This document shows, piece after piece, positions 52,409 through 60,648 of a stretch of DNA of 64,000 bases. Location of the stretch: the NCBI RefSeq assembly GCF_900104815.1, contig NZ_FNTD01000004.1, positions 5,038,501-5,102,500 on the forward strand. The letters run 5' to 3'. The stretch is from Streptomyces misionensis (GTDB lineage: Bacteria; Actinomycetota; Actinomycetes; Streptomycetales; Streptomycetaceae). The first letter of the stretch is position 1; each line of letters opens with the position of its first letter. A program made the position numbers and the translations under genes. The notes under the pieces are model-generated. The model did not search any database. It had not been told where the DNA came from and was given only the letters and a program-made list of their open reading frames with translations.

Positions 52409-52834
52409 ACGGGAGGGCACCGGTTCACCGGAAACCACGACCGCTGCCCATGGCGTCGTACACACTGTCGGAGTGACGTAGCGCACACCCGGGGCTCGTC
52501 CCGTCCATGGATGCGCCGGGCGTGCGGCGGGACCCGGCGCAGGACCGGAGCCGCCGTGGGATCGTTCCCGCAGGTGGGGCCGGGGTGGAGCGAGGGGCGC
52601 CCGGCCCGGGCCGGTGCCTCCCCGGAGGGCGCATTCGTTCGCGTGCGCCCCCGGCGTTCTGGCTGGTTGCGTACCTCTTTGTGAAAAGACGTATTCGGTG
52701 CGTGAAGGTAGGGCGTACGCTCGGGCATATGCGGATTGCGGTTTCCTTAGGCGAGGCCCGGTGGGGGCCCCGGACGGGATGGGGGTCCCGTGATGCCGGA
52801 AAGGGTGAAGAGATCGATGGGGGCGGTGCGGGGC
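52409..52834. other. Gene-free stretch with AT-richer promoter-like segment
   Basis: 426 bases without a supported gene. Bases ~52660-52750 are markedly less G+C rich than their surroundings and may hold the promoter of the following small gene; no hexamer pair was good enough to assign. Confidence 0.35.
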
Positions 52835-53026
52835 ATGAGTGAGGGCACGGTTTCCCTGCCCTGGATCGTGATACGGCAGGACGACAACGGCAATCGCTAC
52901 CGCGTCGGCCGCTACGCGACCCGGGCCGAGGCCCAGAAGGTGGCCGACAGCTTCGAGGACCGGGAGCACAAGCAGCTCTACTCGGTCGAGCGCGTCGCGC
53001 AGAACGGGGACGGCGGCCGCAACTGA
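52835..53026 (+). CDS. Small SPOR-like protein
   Basis: A 63-residue protein (MSEGTVSLPWIVIRQDDNG followed by NRYRVGRYATRAEAQKVADSFEDREHKQLYSVERV). The alternating beta strand and helix with GRYATRAEAQKVADSF is the half-repeat pattern of SPOR-type domains, and close relatives are widespread in Streptomyces. No signal or membrane segment is present, so peptidoglycan binding is unlikely. An in-frame ATG 15 codons upstream is possible. Function unknown. Confidence 0.7.
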   Translation: MSEGTVSLPWIVIRQDDNGNRYRVGRYATRAEAQKVADSFEDREHKQLYSVERVAQNGDGGRN

Positions 53027-53069
53027 CCGGCGGCGCCCGCGTCCGGGAGCCTCCCGTAGGCTCCGCTCC

Positions 53070-53489
53070 ATGACGCCCAAGACGCGACGGATCGTGGTGG
53101 TGGGGGCCGCCCTGCTCGACGGCGGCCGCCTGCTCGCCGCGCGCCGCAGTGCGCCCCCCGAACTGGCCGGACGCTGGGAGCTGCCCGGCGGCAAGGTGGA
53201 GCCGGGCGAACGGCCCGAGGACGCGCTGGTGCGCGAACTGCGCGAGGAACTCGGCGTCGACGCCGAGACGGTGGAGCGCGTACCCGGCGAGTGGCCTCTG
53301 CGGGAGCCGTACGTCCTGTGGGTGTGGACCGCCCGCCCGCGCCCCGGCTCGCCCGCGCCCCGGCCCCTTGAGGACCACGACGAACTGCGCTGGCTGACCC
53401 CGGCCGAGCTGTGGGACGTGCCCTGGCTGGACCAGGACGTGCCGGCGGTGCGCGAGGTCGCCGCGCGCCTCGCCGCCGGGACCCGCTGA
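53070..53489 (+). CDS. Nudix hydrolase, MutT (8-oxo-dGTPase) type
   Basis: A 139-residue Nudix protein. The Nudix box GGKVEPGERPEDALVRELREELGV matches G-x5-E-x7-REUxEExGU. The N-terminal VVGAALLDGGRLLAARRSAPPELAGRWELPGGK is typical of MutT-like enzymes that remove oxidised dGTP before it is built into DNA. Other NTP or CTP substrates cannot be excluded. The ATG lies close to the first strand. Confidence 0.88.
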   Translation: MTPKTRRIVVVGAALLDGGRLLAARRSAPPELAGRWELPGGKVEPGERPEDALVRELREELGVDAETVERVPGEWPLREPYVLWVWTARPRPGSPAPRPLEDHDELRWLTPAELWDVPWLDQDVPAVREVAARLAAGTR

Positions 53490-53580
53490 CGGCGACGCCT
53501 CGGGGCAGGGCCGCCGGTCACCGGACGCCTCACGACCGGGACCCGCTGGCGGCGGCGCCTCATGACCGGGACCCGCCGGC
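53476..53580 (+). repeat. Degenerate direct repeats at the mutT 3' end
   Basis: CCGGGACCCGCTG-containing units start at 53476 (overlapping the last codons of the Nudix gene), 53536 and 53566. The first two match over ~26 bases (..GACGGCGACGCCTC / ..GCGGCGGCGCCTC), the third over ~15. They look like local tandem duplication. Confidence 0.5.
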
Positions 53581-53761
53581 CATCGCGCACCCCGCCGACT
53601 GCCGCCCGCCTCGCCGCCGCGTCCCGTCGGCCGTCTCCGCCTAGTCCGTTCGACCCACACACGGACGACAGGGGCGGTACTGGCCATCACATATCGGGTA
53701 TGGGCCCATTAACCCCACTAAACCGGACTTGGGTGGGCTCGCGGCCTGGGAAGTGATCGGC

Positions 53762-54160
53762 GTGATCGACACCGATGGCGACTGCGCCGAGTGGACCTTT
53801 CCCGCGGAGCCGGGTGCCGTGCGCAGCGCCCGGGCCGTGGTGCGCGGCCAGTTGCACGGCTGGGACCTCGACTGTGTCGCCGACCTCGCGGCGCTGCTCG
53901 TCAGCGAGCTGGTCACCAACTCGCTGCGCTACGCCACCGGCCCCATCGGCGTCCGGCTGGTGCGGCCCGTCGGCGGCGACGACTCGCTGCTCGTGGAGGT
54001 CTCCGACCCGCTCCCCGACCCGCCGCGCGAACGCGTGGCCCGGCCCGAGGACGAGAGCGGACGCGGCCTCCAGCTGCTCGCCGGCTCCTCGCGCCGCTGG
54101 GGCACCCGGCCCGGCGCGAGCGGAAAGACCGTCTGGTTCGAGCTGGCCGTGCCGAGGTGA
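53762..54160 (+). CDS. RsbW-like ATP-binding (anti-sigma-type) protein
   Basis: A 132-residue GHKL ATPase of the anti-sigma regulatory type. N-box LVSELVTNSLRYATGPIGV, G1-like VEVSDPLPDPP and the G2 region DESGRGLQLLAGSSRRWG...GKTVWFELAVP are clear. Such proteins bind sigma factors or antagonists and are numerous in Streptomyces. The GTG at 53762 is chosen; GTG at 53753 is an alternative. The same domain is fused to the C-terminus of the phosphatase encoded 340 bases downstream, suggesting a shared or related pathway. Confidence 0.85.
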   Translation: MIDTDGDCAEWTFPAEPGAVRSARAVVRGQLHGWDLDCVADLAALLVSELVTNSLRYATGPIGVRLVRPVGGDDSLLVEVSDPLPDPPRERVARPEDESGRGLQLLAGSSRRWGTRPGASGKTVWFELAVPR

Positions 54161-54503
54161 GGTCCGCGGAGCACCGCCCCGGGACGGTGGGGCGGGGGCG
54201 CATGGGGTGGCACGAGGCGGTGCGGGATGAGGCAGGGGCGCCCGAGGGCGCGGAGGGGGTGTACGGGGCCCGCCGCGTGGCCCCTCGCGTGACTCCGGCT
54301 CGCCGGCCGGTGCGGAGCGTGTGGTTCGAGGGCGTGTTCCCTGGTTAGAAGAGTGGCAGTGTTGTCGCGGAGCGGTCCGAAAAACGTCTGGACCGAGCTG
54401 TGATCGTGAACACCGTGTCGCGCGGCGCCGTAGTGCTGGATACTGCGGGCAGCCGCCTCCGGTGACCGGTGCCGGGTGCGGTGAGCTGGAGGGGACGGTT
54501 CGC
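54161..54503. other. Gene-free stretch before the SpoIIE-type phosphatase
   Basis: 343 bases with no supported gene. The part from ~54340 is less G+C rich and probably contains the phosphatase promoter; GGAGGGG at ~54487-54493 serves its GTG start. Confidence 0.35.
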
Positions 54504-57092
54504 GTGAGCGAGATACCAGCGAAGGCCACGGAGTCCGAGGACCCGTCGGACGGCGCGAGGGACCAGACCGCGAAGGGTGCGGCGGCACCCGGTGACGCCA
54601 TGTGGCAGAGCAGCCCGCCCGGCTCCATGTACGACTACATAAAGGTGGCTTCCTTCTCCATCGGCCCCGGCGGCCTGGTGGACCAGTGGAGCCTGCGCGC
54701 CGAACAGCTCTTCGGCGTCCCCGCCGCCCGCGCCGTCGGCATGGACCCCATAGAGGCGTTCATCGACCCCGACCTGCGCGAACGGGGCCAGCGCAAGATG
54801 GCGGAGATCCTGGACGGGCGCGAGTGGACCGGCGTGGTGCCCTTCCGGATGCCGGACCGGCCGGACGGCGCGCGCGGCAAGGACGGCCTGGCCGAGGTCT
54901 ATGTGATGCCCACCCGGACCGTCGAGGGCGAGAGGGCGGCCGTCTGCATCGTCGTGGACGTGCGCACCCTGCGCCGGATCGAGACCGACCTCGCCGCGTC
55001 CCAGGCGATATTCGGACAATCCCCCTTCGGCTTCCTGCTCATCGACACCGACCTGCGGGTGCGGCGCGCCAACCAGCGGTTCGCCTCCGTCTTCGGCGGC
55101 AGCCCGGACGAACACCGGGGCAGGGAGGTCCACGACTACCTGCCGCGCGGCGAGGCCGAACGGGTCTCGGCGACGCTGCGCCGGGTGCTGGAGACCGGCG
55201 AGCCCATCACCGACATGCACATCACCGGGAACATCCCCGGCTCCGAGGAGCGCCGCCACTGGTCCGTCAACCTCTACCGCGTGCACAGCGGCAGCGGCCG
55301 GACGATCGGCGTCGCCTGGCTCGCCACCGACGTCACCGCCCGCCGCGCCGCCGCCCGGGAGGCCGCCGCCGCCCGCCGCAACCTGGCCCTGCTCAACGAG
55401 GCCGGGGCCCGGATCGGCAACTCCCTCGACCTGGAGACCACCGCGCGCGAACTCCTCGACGTCGTCGTCCCCGGCTTCTGCGACCTGGCCACCGTCGACC
55501 TCTACCAGGGGCTGCTGACCGGCGACGAGACACCGCCCGGCATGGCCGACGGCAGCGCCGAACTGCGGCGCGTCGCCATCGCCAGCGCCGTCGCCGACGC
55601 GCCGCGGTTCGGCTCCACCGAGGCCGTCTCGGTCGGCGCCGTCCACCACTTCCCCTTCCACTCGCCCTGCGCCAACGCCCTGCGCACCGCCCGGCCCCGG
55701 TACGTGCCGCCCGAGGAGGGCAGCCTGGTGCAGTCCACGCTGGCCGTGCCGATGGTCGCCCACGACACGGTCGTCGGGCTCGTCCGGTTCGCGCGGACCA
55801 AGGGCAGCGAGCCGTTCGGGGACCGGGACCGGGACCTGGCGGTGGAACTGGCCGCGCGCGCCGCGGTCTGCATCGACAACGCGCGCCTGTACCGCCGGGA
55901 GCACGAACGGGCGTTGATCCTCCAGCGCTCCCTGCTGCCGCCCGGCGACCCGGAGGCGTCCGGCCTGGACATCGCCTGCCGCTATCTGCCCGGCAACGCG
56001 GCGACCGAGGTCGGCGGCGACTGGTTCGACGTCATCGAACTCCCCGGCCACCGCACGGCGTTGGTGGTCGGTGACGTGATGGGCCGCGGGCTGCGCGCCG
56101 CGGTGGCGATGGGTGAACTCCGCACGGCGGTACGCACGTTGGCGCTGCTCGACCTGGAGCCTGCCGAAGTCCTGTCCGCGCTCGACGAGATCGCGCGGGG
56201 CCTCGGCACGCCCGGCGGCATCCAGCAGGCCACCCGCACGGCACGCCAGCCCCGGGACGCGGACCTCTCCGAGGTGTACCTGGCGACGTGCGTGTACGCC
56301 GTGTACGACTCGGTGACCCGGCGGTGCACGTTCGCCAACGCCGGTCATCTGCCGCCGGTGCTGGTGGAGCCCGGCGAGCCCGCGCTGATGCTGGACGTGC
56401 CGCCCGGCATGCCGCTCGGGGTGGGCGGCGAGCCCTTCGAGGAGGTGGAGGTCGAGCTTCCGGAGGGGGCGCTGCTCGCGCTGTACACGGACGGCCTGGT
56501 CGAGTCCCGGGACCACCCGCTGGACGAGGGGCTGCACGCGTTCGTCGGCGCGCTCACCGATCCCACACGACCGCTGGAGGACGTCTGCGACCACGTCCTC
56601 AACACCCTCGACACCCACCACGGCGAGGACGACATCGCGCTGCTGATGGCCCGGGTGCAGGGGCTGCCCGCCGAGTCCGTCGGCGACTGGACGCTGCCGC
56701 GGGAACCGCGCAGTGTGGGCCGGGCGCGGGAGCACGCGCGGGCGCAGCTGCTCGGCTGGGGGCTCGACGCGCTCGTCGACACCACGGAGCTGCTGGTGAG
56801 CGAGCTGGTGACCAACGCGCTGCGGTACGGCGAGGGGGAGATCCGGCTACGGCTGCTGCTGGACCGCACGCTGGTGTGCGAGGTGTGGGACGGCGGACTG
56901 GTGCAGCCCCGGCGCCGGCGGGCGCGGGACACCGACGAAGGGGGCCGGGGGCTGCAACTGGTGCAGCTGCTCAGCGCGGCGTGGGGGTCGAGGCGGACGC
57001 CCCGGGGCAAGACGGTGTGGTTCGAGCTGCCGTTGCCGGGCGCCGACGCCGCGCTCACGGACCCGGCGGAGGCGCTGCTCAGCCTGTTCTGA
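54504..57092 (+). CDS. PAS-GAF-PP2C (SpoIIE/RsbU) phosphatase with C-terminal RsbW domain
   Basis: An 862-residue signalling protein. Two PAS domains (~45-160, DYIKVASFSIGPGGLVDQWSLRAEQLFGV; ~165-285, FGQSPFGFLLIDTDLRVRRANQRFASVFG), a GAF domain (~300-465), then a SpoIIE-type PP2C phosphatase (~475-720) with metal ligands in NAATEVGGDWFDVIELPG, VVGDVMGRGL, FANAGHLPPVLV and LYTDGLVESRD, and HHGEDDIALLMARV. The final ~130 residues are an RsbW-like ATPase (ELLVSELVTNALRYGEGEIRLRL...GGRGLQLVQLLSAAWGSRRTPRGKTVWFELPLP). It likely controls an anti-anti-sigma partner by dephosphorylation in response to an unknown signal. Confidence 0.9.
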   Translation: MSEIPAKATESEDPSDGARDQTAKGAAAPGDAMWQSSPPGSMYDYIKVASFSIGPGGLVDQWSLRAEQLFGVPAARAVGMDPIEAFIDPDLRERGQRKMAEILDGREWTGVVPFRMPDRPDGARGKDGLAEVYVMPTRTVEGERAAVCIVVDVRTLRRIETDLAASQAIFGQSPFGFLLIDTDLRVRRANQRFASVFGGSPDEHRGREVHDYLPRGEAERVSATLRRVLETGEPITDMHITGNIPGSEERRHWSVNLYRVHSGSGRTIGVAWLATDVTARRAAAREAAAARRNLALLNEAGARIGNSLDLETTARELLDVVVPGFCDLATVDLYQGLLTGDETPPGMADGSAELRRVAIASAVADAPRFGSTEAVSVGAVHHFPFHSPCANALRTARPRYVPPEEGSLVQSTLAVPMVAHDTVVGLVRFARTKGSEPFGDRDRDLAVELAARAAVCIDNARLYRREHERALILQRSLLPPGDPEASGLDIACRYLPGNAATEVGGDWFDVIELPGHRTALVVGDVMGRGLRAAVAMGELRTAVRTLALLDLEPAEVLSALDEIARGLGTPGGIQQATRTARQPRDADLSEVYLATCVYAVYDSVTRRCTFANAGHLPPVLVEPGEPALMLDVPPGMPLGVGGEPFEEVEVELPEGALLALYTDGLVESRDHPLDEGLHAFVGALTDPTRPLEDVCDHVLNTLDTHHGEDDIALLMARVQGLPAESVGDWTLPREPRSVGRAREHARAQLLGWGLDALVDTTELLVSELVTNALRYGEGEIRLRLLLDRTLVCEVWDGGLVQPRRRRARDTDEGGRGLQLVQLLSAAWGSRRTPRGKTVWFELPLPGADAALTDPAEALLSLF

Positions 57093-57102
57093 ACCGGCGG
57101 TG

Positions 57103-58689
57103 TCAGGAAGGCGGCGCCAGTCGTCTCCGGGCCCGCGTCCCCGGGCCGCCGAAGCAGGCCGGGGGGCCGCCGTCGGGGTCCTCGGCCAGCAGGATGCCGC
57201 CGAGCACGGCGCCGGAGAGGCCGGCCGTGTGGTCGTCGGTGCCGGCGTGGGGATTGCCGTGCGCGCGGACGTCCCGTTCCGCCAGGCCGCGGGCCTCCCG
57301 GGCGGCCGTGTCGGCCCGGAAGACGGCGCCGGTGCCGTCGCCCGCGCGCAGGTGCCGCACCGCCTCCGCCAGCCGGGCGCGGGCCTCGGGGCCCACGGCG
57401 CCCCGGTGCACCGCGACGAAGTCGTCGGCCGCGCGGACCGCGGCCCGGGCGACGAGCAGCGCGGCCGTGTCCAGCACCCCGGAGCGGCCCACGTCCAGCC
57501 GGTCGGCGGCGCGGGTGATCCGGCGCAGGGCGTCCAGCGGGTCGTACGGCAGCGCACCGGTCAACTCCTCGCGCACCGACCCGAGTACGCCGTCCGCGTG
57601 GGCCAGCCGGGCGTGCAGCTCGCCCGCGGCCAGGGGGGTCCGGGAACCGCCGTGCCGGGCGGTCGCCAGCTCCGCCTCCGCGCCGGTCAGCGCGGCCGGG
57701 ACCAGCGCGGCGGCCTCCCGCAGCCGTGCCGCCAGCCGTTCCACCGCGCGCACCAGGGTCTCCCCCTGGGCGACGGCGCCCTCGCCGGCGCGCAGCTGCC
57801 GGGCGGCCCGGTCGCCGTCGCCCGCGACGACGGCCCGGTGGGCCTCGCCGAGGCGGGCGGTGGCGAACAGCAGGCGGTCCCGGGCCTGTTCCACCGAACC
57901 GGTGACGGGGTCGGTGGCCGAGGGGGCGTACCGCTCGCGGAGGGCGCTCAGGATGCCGTGCGCGGCGACCGCGCGTGCCGCGAGCCCCCGCGCCCGCGCC
58001 CGTGCCACCTCCAGCGCGTCGCCGGCGCCCGGGCCCTCCAGCCCGCGTATCTGGTCCAGTGCCGCCGCCTCCGCGTCCAGCCGCCGCCCCGCCCGCGCAC
58101 ACCGCTCGACCACCCCGGCCAGCGCCTGCCGCCGCGCCGCCGACGCCTCCGGCAGCCCCCGCTCGTACCGCCGCCACACGGCGAACGCCGCGGCCGACTC
58201 CTCCTCGGCCGCCCGCAACGCCCGCCCGAACGGCTCGGCCCGCGCCGCCCCGCACCCCGCCGCGACGAACGTCAGCTCCTCGCGGCTCGTCCGCACGCAG
58301 TCGTCGGCCAGGACCAGGGCGCGGCGTGCCTGGCGTTCGGAGTCGGTGGCGGTCGGCTCGGGCGGGGGTCCGGAGAAGGAGCCCGGGGTCGTACGGGTGC
58401 GGCTGCGGCGGACGCGGCGCAGGCAGCCGTAGCCCGCCAGCACCGCCGTCACGACCACCGCGATCAGCGGGAGCACGTAGTCCGCCGCGGACGTGCCGCC
58501 CGGGCCCGGCGCCGCGCTCGCGACCGGGCCGGTGGAGGTGGCGGGAACCGGAGTACGGACCGTGACCGTCATCAACGGCAATATCAGCCACCCGCCCCCC
58601 GCCAGGGCGCCCAGCACGGCATGCGTCACCCGCGCCCGTATGTGCGCCTTGGCACGCCGGGGCCGGCCCCGGATCAGGGAGGACGTCAC
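57103..58689 (-). CDS. Membrane protein resembling the helical part of TPM-domain proteins
   Basis: A 528-residue protein. Two hydrophobic segments near the N-terminus (AVLGALAGGGWLILPLMTV and YVLPLIAVVVTAVLAGYGCL) precede a long alanine/arginine-rich helical region (~80-490) with possible coiled coils. The end, SGAVLGGILLAEDPDGGPPACFGGPGTRARRR, resembles the C-terminus of Streptomyces TPM-domain membrane proteins, but no TPM domain is seen. The GTG start at 58689 puts the first membrane segment near residue 25. Function unknown. Confidence 0.6.
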   Translation of the reverse strand: MTSSLIRGRPRRAKAHIRARVTHAVLGALAGGGWLILPLMTVTVRTPVPATSTGPVASAAPGPGGTSAADYVLPLIAVVVTAVLAGYGCLRRVRRSRTRTTPGSFSGPPPEPTATDSERQARRALVLADDCVRTSREELTFVAAGCGAARAEPFGRALRAAEEESAAAFAVWRRYERGLPEASAARRQALAGVVERCARAGRRLDAEAAALDQIRGLEGPGAGDALEVARARARGLAARAVAAHGILSALRERYAPSATDPVTGSVEQARDRLLFATARLGEAHRAVVAGDGDRAARQLRAGEGAVAQGETLVRAVERLAARLREAAALVPAALTGAEAELATARHGGSRTPLAAGELHARLAHADGVLGSVREELTGALPYDPLDALRRITRAADRLDVGRSGVLDTAALLVARAAVRAADDFVAVHRGAVGPEARARLAEAVRHLRAGDGTGAVFRADTAAREARGLAERDVRAHGNPHAGTDDHTAGLSGAVLGGILLAEDPDGGPPACFGGPGTRARRRLAPPS

Positions 58690-58769
58690 ATTTCGGAGCG
58701 TATGGGCCGGTGGGGCGCTCCGCGAGCGGGGCCGACACGGGTGGGGGACCGGACGGACAGAGGGACGGA

Positions 58770-59864
58770 ATGGACGCACAGACGGCACCGACACCGGCGG
58801 CGGACGAGGGTGCGGCCGGCACCGGGCCCCCCGCAACCGACGGCAGGCCCCGCGCCCGCCGCGTCCTGCGCCGCACCCTCACCGCCCTCGGTCTGGTCCT
58901 CCTGCTGCTGCTCCTCGCCCTCCTCGCCGGCGAGACCGCGCTGCGCGTCAACTACGCGGGTGATCCCGCCCCCGGCACCCGCACCCGCGACCAGGACGCG
59001 CTCTGGCTCGGCCACGCCTGGGTGGACGGGCGCAAGTCGGAGGCCGACGTGCGGGCGCTGGCGCGGCGGCTGCGGCAGACCGGGGTGCGGGACCTGTACG
59101 TGCACTCCGGACCGCTGGAGGACGACGGCACCCTGCCCGACTCCGCGTACCCGAAGGCGGGTTGGTTCATCGAGGCGGTGCACCGGGAACTGCCCGGAGT
59201 ACGGGTGCAGGCCTGGCTCGGGGACGTGCTCGCCACGGAGGGGCCCACCGGGATGCGCCTGGAGCGTCCCGCGACCCGGGCCGCGGTCCTCGCCTCGACC
59301 CGGCGGATCCTCGCCGCCGGGTACCAGGGCGCCCACTTCGACCTGGAGCCCCTGCACTCGGGCGACCGTCACTACCTCGCCCTCCTCGACGACCTGCGCC
59401 GGCTCACCCACGCCCGGCACGCGCTGCTGTCCGTCGCCGCCCATCAGATCGACCCCCTCCCGCGTTTCCACTCCTTCTGGGGCGCGACCACCCATCACCC
59501 CAAGTGGTGGTCGCAGGCGTACTTCGGGCAGGTGGCCCGCCGGGTGGACCAGATCGCGGTGATGTCGTACGACACCATGCAGCCGCTGCCGAGTCTGTAC
59601 GGCGGCTACGTGGCCCAGCAGACCAGCCTCGCCCTGGAGATCACCCCCGATACCACCCACCTCCTCATGGGTCTGCCGTTCTACTACGAGAACCGGTTCG
59701 GGCACGTGGGGGACGCGGAGACCGTCCCGGCCGCCGTACGGGGCGTACGCCTGGGCCTGTCCCGCACCGACGCCCACCGTGCCCGCTTCGGCGTCGCCCT
59801 GTACGTCGACTTCGCCGCCACGGAGGCGGACTGGCGCGCGTACCGGAAGGACTGGGTGGATTGA
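58770..59864 (+). CDS. Membrane-anchored GH18-like TIM-barrel protein
   Basis: A 364-residue protein: a cytoplasmic Pro-rich start, one membrane anchor (LTALGLVLLLLLLALLAGETAL) and an extracellular barrel. The strand GYQGAHFDLEPLHSGD ends in D-x-E as in family 18 glycosidases, and IAVMSYDTMQPLPSLYGGY matches the GH18 beta-6 region (MxYD). Other strands are LYVHSG, VRVQAWLGDVL and LLMGLPFYYE. It could be a chitinase-like hydrolase or a non-catalytic lectin. The ATG has AGGGA nearby. It is divergent from the TPM-like gene. Confidence 0.65.
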   Translation: MDAQTAPTPAADEGAAGTGPPATDGRPRARRVLRRTLTALGLVLLLLLLALLAGETALRVNYAGDPAPGTRTRDQDALWLGHAWVDGRKSEADVRALARRLRQTGVRDLYVHSGPLEDDGTLPDSAYPKAGWFIEAVHRELPGVRVQAWLGDVLATEGPTGMRLERPATRAAVLASTRRILAAGYQGAHFDLEPLHSGDRHYLALLDDLRRLTHARHALLSVAAHQIDPLPRFHSFWGATTHHPKWWSQAYFGQVARRVDQIAVMSYDTMQPLPSLYGGYVAQQTSLALEITPDTTHLLMGLPFYYENRFGHVGDAETVPAAVRGVRLGLSRTDAHRARFGVALYVDFAATEADWRAYRKDWVD

Positions 59865-59877
59865 GCCGCCCGGCGGA

Positions 59878-60648
59878 CTAGGACGGGCGGCGTCCGATCT
59901 TCGAGCCCAGCCACACCAGCGGGTCGTACTTGCGGTCCACCGCCCGTTCCTTCAGCGGGATCAGCGCGTTGTCCGTGATCCGGATGCCCTCGGGGCAGAC
60001 CTCGGTGCAGCACTTGGTGATGTTGCAGTAGCCGAGGCCGTGTTCGTCCTGGGCCGTGCGCCTGCGGTCCAGGCCGGACTCGGCGGCGGAGTCCAGCGGG
60101 TGCATGTCCAGTTCGGCCACGCGCATCAGGTAGCGCGGACCGGCGAACGCCTGCTTGTTCTCCTCGTGGTCGCGCACCACGTGGCAGGTGTTCTGGCACA
60201 GGTAGCACTCGATGCACTTGCGGAACTCCTGCGAGCGGTCCACGTCCTCCTGGAACATGCGGTACTCGCCGGGGCTGAGCCCCGCGGGCGGCACGAACGA
60301 CGGGATCTCCCGGGCCTTCTCGTAGTTGAAGGACACGTCCGTCACCAGGTCGCGGATCACCGGGAAGGCGCGCAGCGGGGTGATCGTGACCGTCTCCGCG
60401 CGGTCGAAGACCGACATGCGGGTCATGCACATCAGCCGGGGACGGCCGTTGATCTCCGCGGAGCACGAACCGCACTTGCCCGCCTTGCAGTTCCAGCGCA
60501 CGGCCAGGTCCGGCGCCCGGGTCGCCTGGATGCGGTGGACGATGTCCAGGACCACCTCGCCCTCGTTGACCTCGACCGTGAAGTCCCGCAGGCCGCCGCC
60601 CTGTCCGTCCCCGCGCCACACCCTGAAGCGGGCCTCGTAGCCGCTCAT
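59878..60648 (-). CDS. sdhB: Succinate dehydrogenase iron-sulfur subunit
   Basis: A 256-residue iron-sulfur subunit. The 2Fe-2S ferredoxin-like domain has CKAGKCGSCSAEINGRPRLMC; the helical domain has CIECYLCQNTC and CNITKCCTEVCPEGI for the other clusters. It passes electrons from SdhA to menaquinone. The start overlaps the sdhA stop (ATGA). The end of the operon lies 14 bases from the convergent GH18-like gene. A fumarate reductase direction is possible in principle. Confidence 0.94.
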   Translation of the reverse strand: MSGYEARFRVWRGDGQGGGLRDFTVEVNEGEVVLDIVHRIQATRAPDLAVRWNCKAGKCGSCSAEINGRPRLMCMTRMSVFDRAETVTITPLRAFPVIRDLVTDVSFNYEKAREIPSFVPPAGLSPGEYRMFQEDVDRSQEFRKCIECYLCQNTCHVVRDHEENKQAFAGPRYLMRVAELDMHPLDSAAESGLDRRRTAQDEHGLGYCNITKCCTEVCPEGIRITDNALIPLKERAVDRKYDPLVWLGSKIGRRPS

